Assembly: GCA_964549245.1 (NCBI GenBank)
Contig: CAZJUO010000018.1
Span: 1 to 20,623, forward strand
From: CAZJUO01 sp964549245
GTDB lineage: Bacteria > Patescibacteriota > Patescibacteriia > UBA10025 > JAHIVO01
DNA: 20,623 bases
Direction of reading: 5' to 3'
Numbering within the stretch: the first letter of the stretch is position 1; each line of letters begins with the position of its first letter. Shown piece after piece: positions 5,695 through 13,979 of this stretch. The notes under the pieces were generated by a model. It ran no database searches. It was given only the letters and a program-made list of their open reading frames with translations, and was not told where the DNA came from. Both the position numbers and the translations under genes were made by a program.

Positions 5695-8193
5695 TTACAC
5701 AAAAGTTACGGAGGCTACTTTGTCATTATCGGCGCTAAAACGCATCAGGCGTACCCCTTGGGTAGCCCGCCCCAATACGGGGATGGTTTTCAAAGCCATG
5801 CGGATTACTTGCCCTTTATGTGAAATAATCACCAAATCCTCTTGTTCCAGTTTGGCATTAACAATAAAGGCGGAAACGATCTTGCCGGTCTTGGCAGTGA
5901 TTTTGGCTGTTTTAATGCCCGAACCGCCCCGTCCTTGCACGCGGTAGTTGCGCAGGAAGGTGCGCTTGCCATACCCCTTTTCCATGACGACCAGCAGCTG
6001 CTCTTGCTGTTCTGCCTTGCCTTCGTTGATCATATCCATACCGGCAATAAGGTCATCCCCTTTGAGTTTGATAGCGCGTACCCCGGCGGCGTTTCTGCCC
6101 ATGGGCCGTACCTGTTTTTCTTTGAAGCGGATAGCCTGGCCGTTTTCCGTTATGATGAAAATATCGTCTTTGCCAGTTGACGGCTTGACCCATTCCAGCT
6201 GGTCACCCTGCCGGAGTTTAACCGCGATCAATCCTGATCGGCGAACTGCCTGGAAATCATCAATGTTTACTTTCTTGATAACGCCTTTGATGGTTACCAT
6301 CATGACATATTTGAAATCGCCCAGCTCTTCCAAGGACATTACAGAGGAAACCCGCTCGTTCGGCCCGAGTTGCAGGAAATTGACGATAGCCTGGCCTTTG
6401 GACGTGCGTGAGGCTACGGGCACGTCGTAAGCTTTGAGCTGGAAGACCCGGCCTTTGCTGGTAAAGAACAGCAAATTCGCGTGCGTCATGGTAGTGACTA
6501 AATGCAGGACCGTGTCTTGCTCTTTGGTGGTTAAGCCGATGACGCCTCGGCCGCCGCGTTTTTGGCTTTTGAACGTCTCTGGAGCGACTCGCTTGATATA
6601 GCCGTCACGGGTAATCATGATCACCGTAGATTCGTTGGGGATGAGGTCTTCCTGGGTAAATTCACCTACCGGACCGGCTGTGACCTGGGTTTTGCGTTCG
6701 TCACCGAATTTTTCTTTGATCTCAGCTAGTTCGCCTTTAATAACGTCCAGGATTTTTTTGGGTGAGGCTAGAATGGATTTCAGTTCTTTGATTAGTTTCC
6801 GTTTTTCTTTTAATTCATCCTCGATTTTCAGCCGTTCAAGGTTAGCCAGTTGTGACAATTTCATTTCCAAAATGGCAATAGACTGCCGCTCGGAAAACTT
6901 GAAGCGTTTCATCAAGTTTATTTTGGCTTGCTCTTTGTCTTTTGATTTTTTAATAACGGAAATAACCGCATTAATTTTATCGACGGCTTTTTTCAGGCCT
7001 TCTAAAATATGGGCCCGCTCTTCAGCGCGTTTGAGGTCAAATTTGGCCCTGCGGGTAACGACTTCTTGGCGATATTTGATATATTCTTCCAGGACGGTTT
7101 TCAAGTTTAAAACTCGGGGCTGGATGCCGTCTACCAGGGCCAGCATGTTGACGTGAAACGAGGTTTGGAGGTTAGTCAGGTTGTAGAGCCGATTCAGAAT
7201 CTTTTTTGGGTAGGTATCCCGCTTTAGCTCAATGACAATGCGCACACCGTCTTTATCAGATTCGTCCCGCAGGTCTTTGATGCCCTCTAGTTTTTTATCT
7301 TGTACCAATTTGGCGATATCTTCTATCAGCGAGGCTTTGTTTACCTGATACGGGATTTCAGTAACGATAATGCTGAACTGGCCCGTTTTGTTTTCTACTA
7401 TTTCGGCCTTTCCCCGCATGACTATGGAGCCTTTGCCGGTGCCATAGGCCTGCTCAATATCTTTTTTGTTGAATATTATTCCGCCGGTAGGAAAATCAGG
7501 CCCTTTGATATACTGCAGCAAATCGTCAATAGCGGCTTTGGGATGGTCGATGAGGTGCGTAATGCCATCGATGACTTCAGTAAGGTTATGAGGCGGAATG
7601 GAAGTAGCCATACCCACGGCAATGCCCATGGTACCGCTTAAGAGAAGATTGGGCAGCCGAGCTGGCAGAACCTGGGGTTCTTTTTGGGAGCCGTCATAGT
7701 TGGGAATGAAATTTACCGTATCACGGTCAATATCCGAGAGCATTTCTTCAGAAATCCGTTCCAGTTTGGCTTCAGTGTAGCGCATGGCCGCCGGTGAATC
7801 GCCGTCAAGGGAGCCGAAGTTGCCCTGGCCATTGATCAAGGGATAGCGCATGGAAAAAGGCTGGGCCATGCGCACCATCGAATCGTAAACGGCCATATCA
7901 CCATGCGGATGGTATTTACCGAGCACTTCACCGACGACCGTAGCTGATTTGCGGAATTTTGCTCCGGAACGCAGGCCGATGCTCCACATAGCGTATAAAA
8001 TGCGCCGATGCACTGGCTTTAATCCATCCCGTACGTCAGGTAGGGCCCTGGCCACGATAACTGACATAGCATAATCAAGGTAGGATTCCTGCATTTCCTG
8101 GATGATCGGCTGTGGTTCGATACGTGCAATTTCCGGTTTATTTTCAGGGGCTAGCGCCGGTTTTTTATTTTTTTTGTTGGCTTTCTTCGGCAT
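5695..8193 (-). CDS. gyrA: DNA gyrase subunit A
   Basis: The DNA cleavage and reunion subunit of gyrase, which works with GyrB (not in this window) to supercoil DNA. After a Lys/Pro-rich tail of about 20 residues, the breakage-reunion domain shows SYLDYAMSVIVARALPDVRDGLKPVHRRILY, the quinolone-region motif HPHGDMAVYDSMVRMAQPFSMRY, and the catalytic Tyr139 in AAMRYTEAKL. The C-terminal beta-pinwheel has a near-canonical GyrA box, QKRGGRG (544-550), which distinguishes GyrA from ParC. The length of 832 aa is normal. The residue equivalent to E. coli Ser83 is Met100; Asp104 (Asp87 equivalent) is kept. The start lies 2 bases after the upstream membrane-protein stop, so it is translated from a common mRNA. 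Confidence 0.96.
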   Translation of the reverse strand: MPKKANKKNKKPALAPENKPEIARIEPQPIIQEMQESYLDYAMSVIVARALPDVRDGLKPVHRRILYAMWSIGLRSGAKFRKSATVVGEVLGKYHPHGDMAVYDSMVRMAQPFSMRYPLINGQGNFGSLDGDSPAAMRYTEAKLERISEEMLSDIDRDTVNFIPNYDGSQKEPQVLPARLPNLLLSGTMGIAVGMATSIPPHNLTEVIDGITHLIDHPKAAIDDLLQYIKGPDFPTGGIIFNKKDIEQAYGTGKGSIVMRGKAEIVENKTGQFSIIVTEIPYQVNKASLIEDIAKLVQDKKLEGIKDLRDESDKDGVRIVIELKRDTYPKKILNRLYNLTNLQTSFHVNMLALVDGIQPRVLNLKTVLEEYIKYRQEVVTRRAKFDLKRAEERAHILEGLKKAVDKINAVISVIKKSKDKEQAKINLMKRFKFSERQSIAILEMKLSQLANLERLKIEDELKEKRKLIKELKSILASPKKILDVIKGELAEIKEKFGDERKTQVTAGPVGEFTQEDLIPNESTVIMITRDGYIKRVAPETFKSQKRGGRGVIGLTTKEQDTVLHLVTTMTHANLLFFTSKGRVFQLKAYDVPVASRTSKGQAIVNFLQLGPNERVSSVMSLEELGDFKYVMMVTIKGVIKKVNIDDFQAVRRSGLIAVKLRQGDQLEWVKPSTGKDDIFIITENGQAIRFKEKQVRPMGRNAAGVRAIKLKGDDLIAGMDMINEGKAEQQEQLLVVMEKGYGKRTFLRNYRVQGRGGSGIKTAKITAKTGKIVSAFIVNAKLEQEDLVIISHKGQVIRMALKTIPVLGRATQGVRLMRFSADNDKVASVTFV

Positions 8194-8195
8194 AA

Positions 8196-8675
8196 TTATT
8201 GGTTAGTTGGGTCGTCAAATTGCGGAAAAATCTGATCCTCAAGCTGGTCTATTTGTTCATCGTTAGTTATTGTGGCTTCTTCGCCTAGATTTTCCTCTTT
8301 GAATTTTAATATATCAGTTTTTATAGTATCCCACAGCGAAGAGGCTTTGTTGGTGATGATGTTCCAGTACGATCCGTCGGAAGAGGTATGCCCCGGCGGA
8401 AATACCACAATCCAGCCAATAATAATAAGTATTGCCACTACCGCAACCAATGACCATAGTTTTAGTTCCTTTACTTTTTCGGTGCCCAATGGTCTGCTGG
8501 CATCATCTTTTTTTTCAGGGGGGATGGAGGGCGAGGCTGGTTTTCTGATAGGCGGAGGGGTTGGTTTGTTGGGGTTTTTTTTGTTTGGTAAAGCGGTTTT
8601 TTTGGCCGTTTTTTTATTCACCTTGCCACTGGGTTTCTTTTTTTTGGGAGGGCGGATGCCGTCTACGGGGGACAT
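8196..8675 (-). CDS. Single-pass membrane protein with Lys/Pro-rich cytosolic tail
   Basis: Family not recognised. Residues 1-70 are a low-complexity tail rich in Lys and Pro (KKKKPSGKVNKKTAKK..., PTPPPIRKPASP). One transmembrane helix follows (about 73-92, LWSLVAVVAILIIIGWIVVF), then a ~65-residue acidic segment (NDEQIDQLEDQIFPQFDD) that would face outward if the positive tail stays inside. It lies between the metallo-beta-lactamase-fold gene (1 base away) and gyrA (2 bases away), so the three form a translationally coupled operon. The basic tail could bind nucleic acid or the cell surface inner face; this is speculation. The call as a real gene rests on the tight packing and membrane topology. 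Confidence 0.75.
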   Translation of the reverse strand: MSPVDGIRPPKKKKPSGKVNKKTAKKTALPNKKNPNKPTPPPIRKPASPSIPPEKKDDASRPLGTEKVKELKLWSLVAVVAILIIIGWIVVFPPGHTSSDGSYWNIITNKASSLWDTIKTDILKFKEENLGEEATITNDEQIDQLEDQIFPQFDDPTNQ

Positions 8676-8676
8676 A

Positions 8677-9315
8677 TTATGGTTTAAGTAAGATTACTTT
8701 TCTTTCATCAACGGGGAGGTCTTTTGATGTTACGCGGATTTTTTCTTCAGTATTATTTTTATCAACGCCCATCTCATCGCAAAATTTTTCAACTCCTTCC
8801 AGTTTAAATTTTAATTTGGGTATTTTGTAGTGCATGGGGATAACGATGCGGGGCTCTAGCTGGCTGACCACTTCCGCGGCTTTTTGTCCATCGATAGTAT
8901 ATACTCCACCCACTGGTATTAAAAGGATGTCGACACCATCTATTGCCTCGAGCTGGCTGTCATGTAACGCAGTCCCCAAATCGCCCAAATGCACCAGCTT
9001 CATGTTTTCTATCTCGAAACGGAAGATAATATTGCTGCCGCGCTCTTTGCCTTCTTTCGTGTCGTGCCATGAGGTGACGCCTTGGATAAAAACGCCTTTT
9101 ATCTCATATTCCCCGGGATGTTCGATAATGAATGGATTATCTTTAATTGCTTTGGTGTTGTTATGGTCTTTGTGCTGGTGGCTGACCGTGACGATATCGC
9201 CTTTCAAACGAGGCAAGCTTAAGCCGGTATATGCGCTGTCATACGGATCTGTGATGATGGTTGCTTCCTTGCTCTGTATTTTAAAACATCCTTGTCCTAG
9301 CCAAGTGATATACAT
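8677..9315 (-). CDS. Metallo-beta-lactamase-fold hydrolase
   Basis: A predicted metal-dependent hydrolase of the MBL superfamily, 212 aa, cytosolic. The metal-binding motif is SHQHKDHNN (H46, H48, D50, H51), followed by H84 in SWHDT, the HLGDLG motif (109-114) and the late histidine in PMHYK (H162). N-terminal YITWLGQGCFKIQSKEATIITDPY is the usual opening of the UPF0173 / L-ascorbate-6-phosphate-lactonase-like group. The substrate cannot be named from sequence. No Shine-Dalgarno precedes the ATG. It is the first gene of an operon with a membrane protein and gyrA, 1 base from the next gene. Confidence 0.9.
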   Translation of the reverse strand: MYITWLGQGCFKIQSKEATIITDPYDSAYTGLSLPRLKGDIVTVSHQHKDHNNTKAIKDNPFIIEHPGEYEIKGVFIQGVTSWHDTKEGKERGSNIIFRFEIENMKLVHLGDLGTALHDSQLEAIDGVDILLIPVGGVYTIDGQKAAEVVSQLEPRIVIPMHYKIPKLKFKLEGVEKFCDEMGVDKNNTEEKIRVTSKDLPVDERKVILLKP

Positions 9316-9351
9316 ACGTAAAATTTAGTCAAAGTGAAATTAAGTGTATTA

Positions 9352-9381
9352 ATCATAGCACTATTACCCATTGAAAGTAAA
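9352..9381 (-). promoter_or_regulatory. Promoter of the MBL-gyrA operon
   Basis: On the minus strand TTTACT (9376-9381), 18 bases, TATGAT (9352-9357), about 36 bases before the MBL-fold ATG. The -10 is the same TATGAT seen in other promoters of this window; the -35 is weak. Confidence 0.5.
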
Positions 9382-9401
9382 GAGGTTTATGGGCGTATTA
9401 T

Positions 9402-10505
9402 TTAGATAGGCAAGTCGCTAATGGGGCCCGGCAGGCTGTCATTTGTCCGGTCTTCATTGTCAGTCTGCAGGGCGTGGTTGATATGCCAGGCAATCTTGCG
9501 TTCCAGTTCAAAAGGATCGTTAACTTCTTCATTTATCGTAACTAGGGGCATCCTTTTTTGGGTAGCGGTATTGGTAATAGTGATATGAAGCAGGATATTA
9601 TCATTTTGCTTATCATAGGTTCCGGTCACATACAGGTCAGCTTTTGATTCATGGGCTATAGTGCGTATGGTTTCTTTTTCTTCAGGCTCTGGCCAGGAAG
9701 TGAGCCGTAACGATTCAAATACTTTATCAATTTCCTTTTGAGAGACAAGGCGAAAAGAAGCATATGAGGAAAAGGTATTGACAATGACTTTTTGGATCTG
9801 TTTGATCAGCCATTCGGTTTCTTTTTTTTGGTCAGCCTTATTGTCTATGGGGAAAATAAGGATCAGTGCTGTTTCGGTTTCCTGCGTTGCGTGGCCGGGA
9901 GATGGCGCGGTATCGCTGTCTTTGATTGTTGATGCACTGCTTGGTTTATCAGCGGCGGCGGCGGCGGCCGTGCCTTGGACGAGCGGCGGCGGCGCCACAT
10001 TTTTCTCTTGGCTCTGCCGTTTTGAGTTTTGTTGCGGATTGGCATCCTGTTCAACTTCCCTGGCCCGCTCGTGTTTATGGAGTGTCTTGATGGCGGTTTG
10101 CCTCTTTTTTTGCCGGCGCAGTTCTTCGGGGCTCGGACCGGCTGGTTGCTGTGCGTCGAGTTCTTTATCGACGGCCCGTTGATATATTTTTTTAATGCCG
10201 GAGCGGGTCAGCTCGCCTTTTTTACTGAAAGCAAGGCCCAATTTTTTTTGTTTGATGGGGCTGATTTTCAGTTTATCATTAACGGAAATTTTTTTAGCGA
10301 CTTTATTGAGGAAGTTATGCGTTTGTTGTTTGGTGAGGCGGCTGGTTGAAGAGCCGTAGGCGAATTTTTGGAGATTTTTTTCCTTTTTTAAAATATTTTT
10401 GAAGCGCGTATCGCTGATTTTCTTACCGGATTTAGTAGTAATCAGGTCTTTGATAATAGCTTTGGCCGTATCGGTTTTGATTTTTGGCAGATAGCGGTCA
10501 GTCAT
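9402..10505 (-). CDS. Protein with TolB/CsgG-like C-terminal domain
   Basis: A 367-aa protein in three parts. Residues 1-115 are Lys-rich and helical, reminiscent of a nucleic-acid- or scaffold-binding region but unassigned. Residues 116-210 are low complexity (Gln, Lys, Pro) with a six-Ala run (180-185) encoded by GCG-type triplets. Residues 212-347 (ALILIFPIDNK..., FRLVSQKEIDKVFESL, SKADLYVTGTYDKQNDNILLHITITNTATQKRM) follow the order of TolB N-terminal/CsgG-type domains: a strand ending PF-D, a helix, strand, then ADY.VTG and a strand-rich tail describing parameters of a type. That resemblance is by eye. No signal peptide or membrane helix, so it should be cytosolic, unlike CsgG. It has its own promoter. 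Confidence 0.65.
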   Translation of the reverse strand: MTDRYLPKIKTDTAKAIIKDLITTKSGKKISDTRFKNILKKEKNLQKFAYGSSTSRLTKQQTHNFLNKVAKKISVNDKLKISPIKQKKLGLAFSKKGELTRSGIKKIYQRAVDKELDAQQPAGPSPEELRRQKKRQTAIKTLHKHERAREVEQDANPQQNSKRQSQEKNVAPPPLVQGTAAAAAADKPSSASTIKDSDTAPSPGHATQETETALILIFPIDNKADQKKETEWLIKQIQKVIVNTFSSYASFRLVSQKEIDKVFESLRLTSWPEPEEKETIRTIAHESKADLYVTGTYDKQNDNILLHITITNTATQKRMPLVTINEEVNDPFELERKIAWHINHALQTDNEDRTNDSLPGPISDLPI

Positions 10506-10532
10506 AGTAAATGGTTAGTGATTGGTATATAT

Positions 10533-10561
10533 AGTATATCGGTTATTTGAAGTACCTGCAA
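10533..10561 (-). promoter_or_regulatory. Possible promoter of the TolB/CsgG-like gene
   Basis: Minus-strand TTGCAG (10556-10561), 17 bases, TATACT (10533-10538), 27 bases before the ATG. The -10 is good and the -35 weak. Confidence 0.45.
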
Positions 10562-10610
10562 TAAATAGAACTAGGGTTAGCAAAATATTTACCTTTCCGA
10601 GGCCTAGCAC

Positions 10611-10639
10611 TTGCCAAAATGCAGTACTTACATTACTAT
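10611..10639 (+). promoter_or_regulatory. Promoter of the S1-domain gene
   Basis: TTGCCA (10611-10616), 17 bases, TACTAT (10634-10639), inside an AT-rich stretch. The predicted start leaves a leader of roughly 130 bases before the ATG at 10779. Confidence 0.5.
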
Positions 10640-10668
10640 ATATATACAATTTCATTTGTTAATTTACT

Positions 10669-10769
10669 CCTTTTTTGCTAGCAATAGCGCAAAAGGAACT
10701 CGTTCGCCGCATAACGCTTTTTTGCGGGGAATGGGTTAATCAGAATTTTTTTATTTATAAAAAAATTCT
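10669..10769 (+). promoter_or_regulatory. Structured 5' leader of the S1-domain gene
   Basis: Three foldable units lie in the leader. Unit one: CCTTTT/AAAAGG with inner GCTA/TAGC (10669-10696). Unit two: CCGCA (10707-10711) with TGCGG (10723-10727), in conflict with CGTT (10701-10704) pairing AACG (10713-10716), which is followed by a T-run. Unit three: an 11-bp A/T stem (10742-10752 with 10759-10769) ending 9 bases before the start codon. No Shine-Dalgarno is present. E. coli S1 is known to control its own translation through its leader; a similar role here is inference. Confidence 0.4.
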
Positions 10770-10778
10770 TTATAAAAA

Positions 10779-11957
10779 ATGACAACCAGTAAGACCAAAC
10801 TACAACAAAATTCAAAGATGGAGGAACTTCTCTCCAGCACTGACCAGCCAATCATACCCAAAGTTGGTGATGTGGTAAAAGCCGAAGTGGTCGGTGTTTC
10901 TACCAACGAAATTCATTTAGACATCGAGGGGGTAACGACGGGCGTGGTGAGAGGAAAAGAGCTGATTGATGAATCGGGCACCTATACGGATTTAAAAGTC
11001 GGCGACCAAGTGGAAGCCACGGTATTGGATTTGGAAAACGAAAAGGGGGTTATGGAACTCTCGTTCCGGCAGGCCGGACACCAAAAAGCGTGGCAGGAGC
11101 TGGCTGATTTGATGAAAGAAGAAAAAATCGTCCCCGCACCTATCACCGAGGCTAATAAAGGCGGTCTTATGGTAACGGTTGGCAAAATTGAAGGATTTTT
11201 ACCCGTTTCCCAATTGACGGTTGAGCATTATCCGCGCGTTGAGGGGGGCGATAAAAATAAAATATTGGATATCCTAAATGGTTATGTGGGCAGTGAATTC
11301 CGGGTCAAGGTAATCGATGTTGATGAAACGGACAGCAAGCTGATTGTTTCCGAAAAAGCCGCTTGGGAGGAAAAACAGCAAAAAGTTATTTCCAAATACG
11401 GCGTGGGTGATGAGGTTGAGGGGGTGGTAACGGGAGTAGTTGATTTTGGCGCTTTCGTGGAATTTGGAGATGGCTTGGAAGGCTTGGTGCATATTTCGGA
11501 ATTGGCCTGGCAGCGGATCGATGACCCGAAAGATTTTGTTAAAGTCGGCGACAAGGTGAAAGCCCGCATCATCAGCATTGACGGCTCGAGAATTTCACTG
11601 TCAATGAAAGCCCTGAAAGAAGACCCATGGCAGGCAGTAGCCGCTAAATACAAAGTAGGCCAGATCGTCGAGGGTACAGTTATTAAAATTAACCCCTTTG
11701 GGATATTTGTTGAGCTCGATAAAGACATCCATGGCCTGGCCCATATTTCGGAACTATCGTCAAAACGTATCGGCAATCCGCATGAAGTGGTAGAAGAAGG
11801 CAAGGTATATCCATTCAAAATTTTGTCTATCGAGCCGGAAAACCACCGTTTGGGGCTGTCATTAAAAGCGGCCGTGGAAAAGAAACCAGCTGTCCAGAAT
11901 ACTGAAGAGTCCAAAACGGATCCCAAAACGACTGAAACAAAATCCCAAAAATCTTGA
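10779..11957 (+). CDS. rpsA: S1 RNA-binding domain protein (ribosomal protein bS1-like)
   Basis: An RNA-binding protein with four S1 (OB-fold) repeats at about 28-97, 115-193, 208-277 and 292-364. Repeats three and four are the most canonical: VGDEVEGVVTGVVDFGAFVEFGDGLEGLVHISEL and VGQIVEGTVIKINPFGIFVELDKDIHGLAHISEL. E. coli S1 has six repeats in 557 aa; four-repeat, ~390-aa forms occur in many bacteria. The expected role is mRNA binding on the small subunit. The tail is Lys/Thr/Glu-rich. The stop is TGA. Start at 10779; Met14 is an alternative. Neither start has a Shine-Dalgarno, unlike most genes here, and the leader is strongly foldable. Confidence 0.9.
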   Translation: MTTSKTKLQQNSKMEELLSSTDQPIIPKVGDVVKAEVVGVSTNEIHLDIEGVTTGVVRGKELIDESGTYTDLKVGDQVEATVLDLENEKGVMELSFRQAGHQKAWQELADLMKEEKIVPAPITEANKGGLMVTVGKIEGFLPVSQLTVEHYPRVEGGDKNKILDILNGYVGSEFRVKVIDVDETDSKLIVSEKAAWEEKQQKVISKYGVGDEVEGVVTGVVDFGAFVEFGDGLEGLVHISELAWQRIDDPKDFVKVGDKVKARIISIDGSRISLSMKALKEDPWQAVAAKYKVGQIVEGTVIKINPFGIFVELDKDIHGLAHISELSSKRIGNPHEVVEEGKVYPFKILSIEPENHRLGLSLKAAVEKKPAVQNTEESKTDPKTTETKSQKS

Positions 11958-12034
11958 AAAGGGATTGTGGTTACATGATCAGGAACGGCGTTTTGATGCC
12001 AGGCCAGCAGGTTTTTTACTTTGAAATGCACCAT

Positions 12035-12063
12035 TTGTAAAAAGCGGTACTTTTGGGTATAAT
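12035..12063 (+). promoter_or_regulatory. Promoter of ftsH
   Basis: TTGTAA (12035-12040), 17 bases, perfect TATAAT (12058-12063), about 58 bases before the ftsH ATG. A small hairpin, AGCTGA (12067-12072) with TCAGCT (12078-12083), sits at the expected RNA 5' end and could stabilise the transcript. Confidence 0.75.
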
Positions 12064-12120
12064 TAAAGCTGACTTTTTCAGCTATCATTATTAAAATCGG
12101 AGATTAAGCAGTTTAATTTT

Positions 12121-13959
12121 ATGGGAAAAAATTTATTAAAAAACTTTTTGATATTTGCCGTGGTTTTTCTGATAATCATGGGCGTTTTTAGTTTATTTAA
12201 CAACTCCTTAACAAGCCCCGAGACGGTCAGCATTAGCGAGGTGGTAAAAAAGATTGAAGACGGTTCCGCTCAAACAATAGAAGTAAGCGGCAATACCCTG
12301 AAGGTTACCATGCAGGACGGCACTGAAGTAGAGTCCCGCAAAGAAACAACCGAGTCAGTAAGTGAGTTGTTGACGAATTACGGCGTGACATCCGAGGAGC
12401 TGTCAGCTATCGATATTACCGTCAAAGAAGAAAGCGGGTTTGGGTATTGGGTGGGAGCGATTTTGCCGTTTTTATTGCCCTTTATCCTGATTATCGCCTT
12501 TTTTTGGTTTATGATGCGCCAAGTTCAGGGAGCCAATACGCGCGCTATGTCGTTTGGCAAAAGCAATGCCCAGGAACAAAAAGCAAAAACACCGAAAAAG
12601 AAAGTAACCTTCAAGGACGTGGCTGGGGTAAAAGAAGCCAAAGAGGAACTGCATGAAGTTATTGAATTTTTACGGAATCCTTCAAAGTTTCTTTCAATCG
12701 GAGCGCGCATTCCCAAGGGTGTGCTGATGATCGGGCCGCCAGGCACGGGAAAAACCTTATTGGCCAAAGCAGTGGCCGGTGAGGCCGACGTGCCTTTTTT
12801 CCATATCTCGGGCTCCGAGTTCGTGGAAATGTTTGTTGGTGTGGGCGCTTCCCGCGTGCGGGATTTATTCAAACGGGCCAAACGGTCTGCTCCATGCATT
12901 GTCTTTGTTGATGAAATTGACGCGGTCGGCAGGCAGCGAGGCGCCGGTTTGGGCGGTTCGCATGATGAGCGGGAACAGACGCTCAACCAGATTTTGGTGG
13001 AGATGGACGGTTTTGACACTGATACCAACGTGATAGTCATCGCCGCTACCAACCGCCCTGACGTACTTGATCCGGCGTTACTGCGGCCGGGCAGGTTTGA
13101 CCGCCGTATAACTTTGGACGTGCCTGATATTGATGAGCGCCAGGCTATTCTGCAGGTGCATGCGGAGAAGAAGCCTTTGGATAAAGATGTAAACTTGCGC
13201 ACTATTGCCGAGCGAACTCCGGGATTTTGCGGAGCTGATTTGGCAAATTTATTAAATGAAGCGGCCATTTTGGCAGCCAGAGGTAACAAGAAGAAGATTA
13301 ATCAAGCAGACTGCCTGGAAAGCATTGAAAAGGTGATGCTGGGCCCTGAACGGAAGAGCCGGGTGATCACCGAGGAGGAAAAGAAAATTACTGCCTATCA
13401 TGAGGCAGGCCACGCCTTGGTAGCGCATAAATTGCCAAACACTGACCCGGTGCAGAAAATTTCCATCATTGCGCGCGGCCGAGCCGCCGGGTACACCTTG
13501 AAAATGCCTGTTGAAGACAAGCGCATGCATCAGAAATCATACTTTGTGGAAGAATTATCAGTACTGTTAGCCGGGCACGCTACTGAAAAGGAAATATTCA
13601 AAGAAGTGACTACCGGTGCCTCCAATGACCTTCAGGAAGCCACCAAACTAGCGCGCCGTTTGGTTACCCAATTTGGCATGAGCGAAGTATTGGGTCCGCG
13701 CACTTTTGGTGAGCGGGAAGAAATGATATTTTTGGGACGGGAAATCCATGAACGGCGCGATTATAGCGAAAAGATTGCCCAGACTATTGACCAAGAAGTT
13801 TCTAAGTTTATCAATCAAGCCTATAAAAAAGCCCAAGAGATTATAAAAAAATTCCGGCCAAACCTTGAAACCATCGTCAATCACTTATTGGAAAAAGAAA
13901 CCATAGAGCGGGAGGAATTCGAGGCGATATTCAAAACCCCAGCTGCAAAATTAGCTTAA
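12121..13959 (+). CDS. ftsH: ATP-dependent zinc metalloprotease FtsH
   Basis: A membrane-anchored AAA+ protease that unfolds and degrades membrane and some cytosolic proteins as a hexamer. Order: TM1 (about 6-26), a small external domain (about 30-105), TM2 (about 110-132), then the AAA+ module with Walker A GPPGTGKT (205-212), pore motif FVGVG (238-242), Walker B VFVDEIDA (261-268), and second-region-of-homology arginines in RPGRFDR (322-328). The protease domain has HEAGH (427-431) and the third zinc ligand D503 in SNDLQEAT. At 612 aa it is full length and nothing essential is missing. No clear ribosome site is seen next to the ATG; GGAGA is too far (over 20 bases). It is followed 20 bases later by a membrane-protein gene. 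Confidence 0.97.
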   Translation: MGKNLLKNFLIFAVVFLIIMGVFSLFNNSLTSPETVSISEVVKKIEDGSAQTIEVSGNTLKVTMQDGTEVESRKETTESVSELLTNYGVTSEELSAIDITVKEESGFGYWVGAILPFLLPFILIIAFFWFMMRQVQGANTRAMSFGKSNAQEQKAKTPKKKVTFKDVAGVKEAKEELHEVIEFLRNPSKFLSIGARIPKGVLMIGPPGTGKTLLAKAVAGEADVPFFHISGSEFVEMFVGVGASRVRDLFKRAKRSAPCIVFVDEIDAVGRQRGAGLGGSHDEREQTLNQILVEMDGFDTDTNVIVIAATNRPDVLDPALLRPGRFDRRITLDVPDIDERQAILQVHAEKKPLDKDVNLRTIAERTPGFCGADLANLLNEAAILAARGNKKKINQADCLESIEKVMLGPERKSRVITEEEKKITAYHEAGHALVAHKLPNTDPVQKISIIARGRAAGYTLKMPVEDKRMHQKSYFVEELSVLLAGHATEKEIFKEVTTGASNDLQEATKLARRLVTQFGMSEVLGPRTFGEREEMIFLGREIHERRDYSEKIAQTIDQEVSKFINQAYKKAQEIIKKFRPNLETIVNHLLEKETIEREEFEAIFKTPAAKLA

Positions 13960-13979
13960 CAATATAATAGGGAGGACCT

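Noticed and set aside
9952..9996. GCG triplet runs as a regulatory repeat
   Set aside because: They are in frame and encode Ala and Pro in a linker; a low-complexity coding repeat explains them.
11282..12088. 268-aa minus-strand open frame
   Set aside because: Antisense to the S1-domain gene and Ser/Pro/Thr-rich, a typical shadow of a real gene.
12525..13289. 254-aa minus-strand open frame
   Set aside because: Antisense to the strongly conserved ftsH AAA+ region; no independent support.
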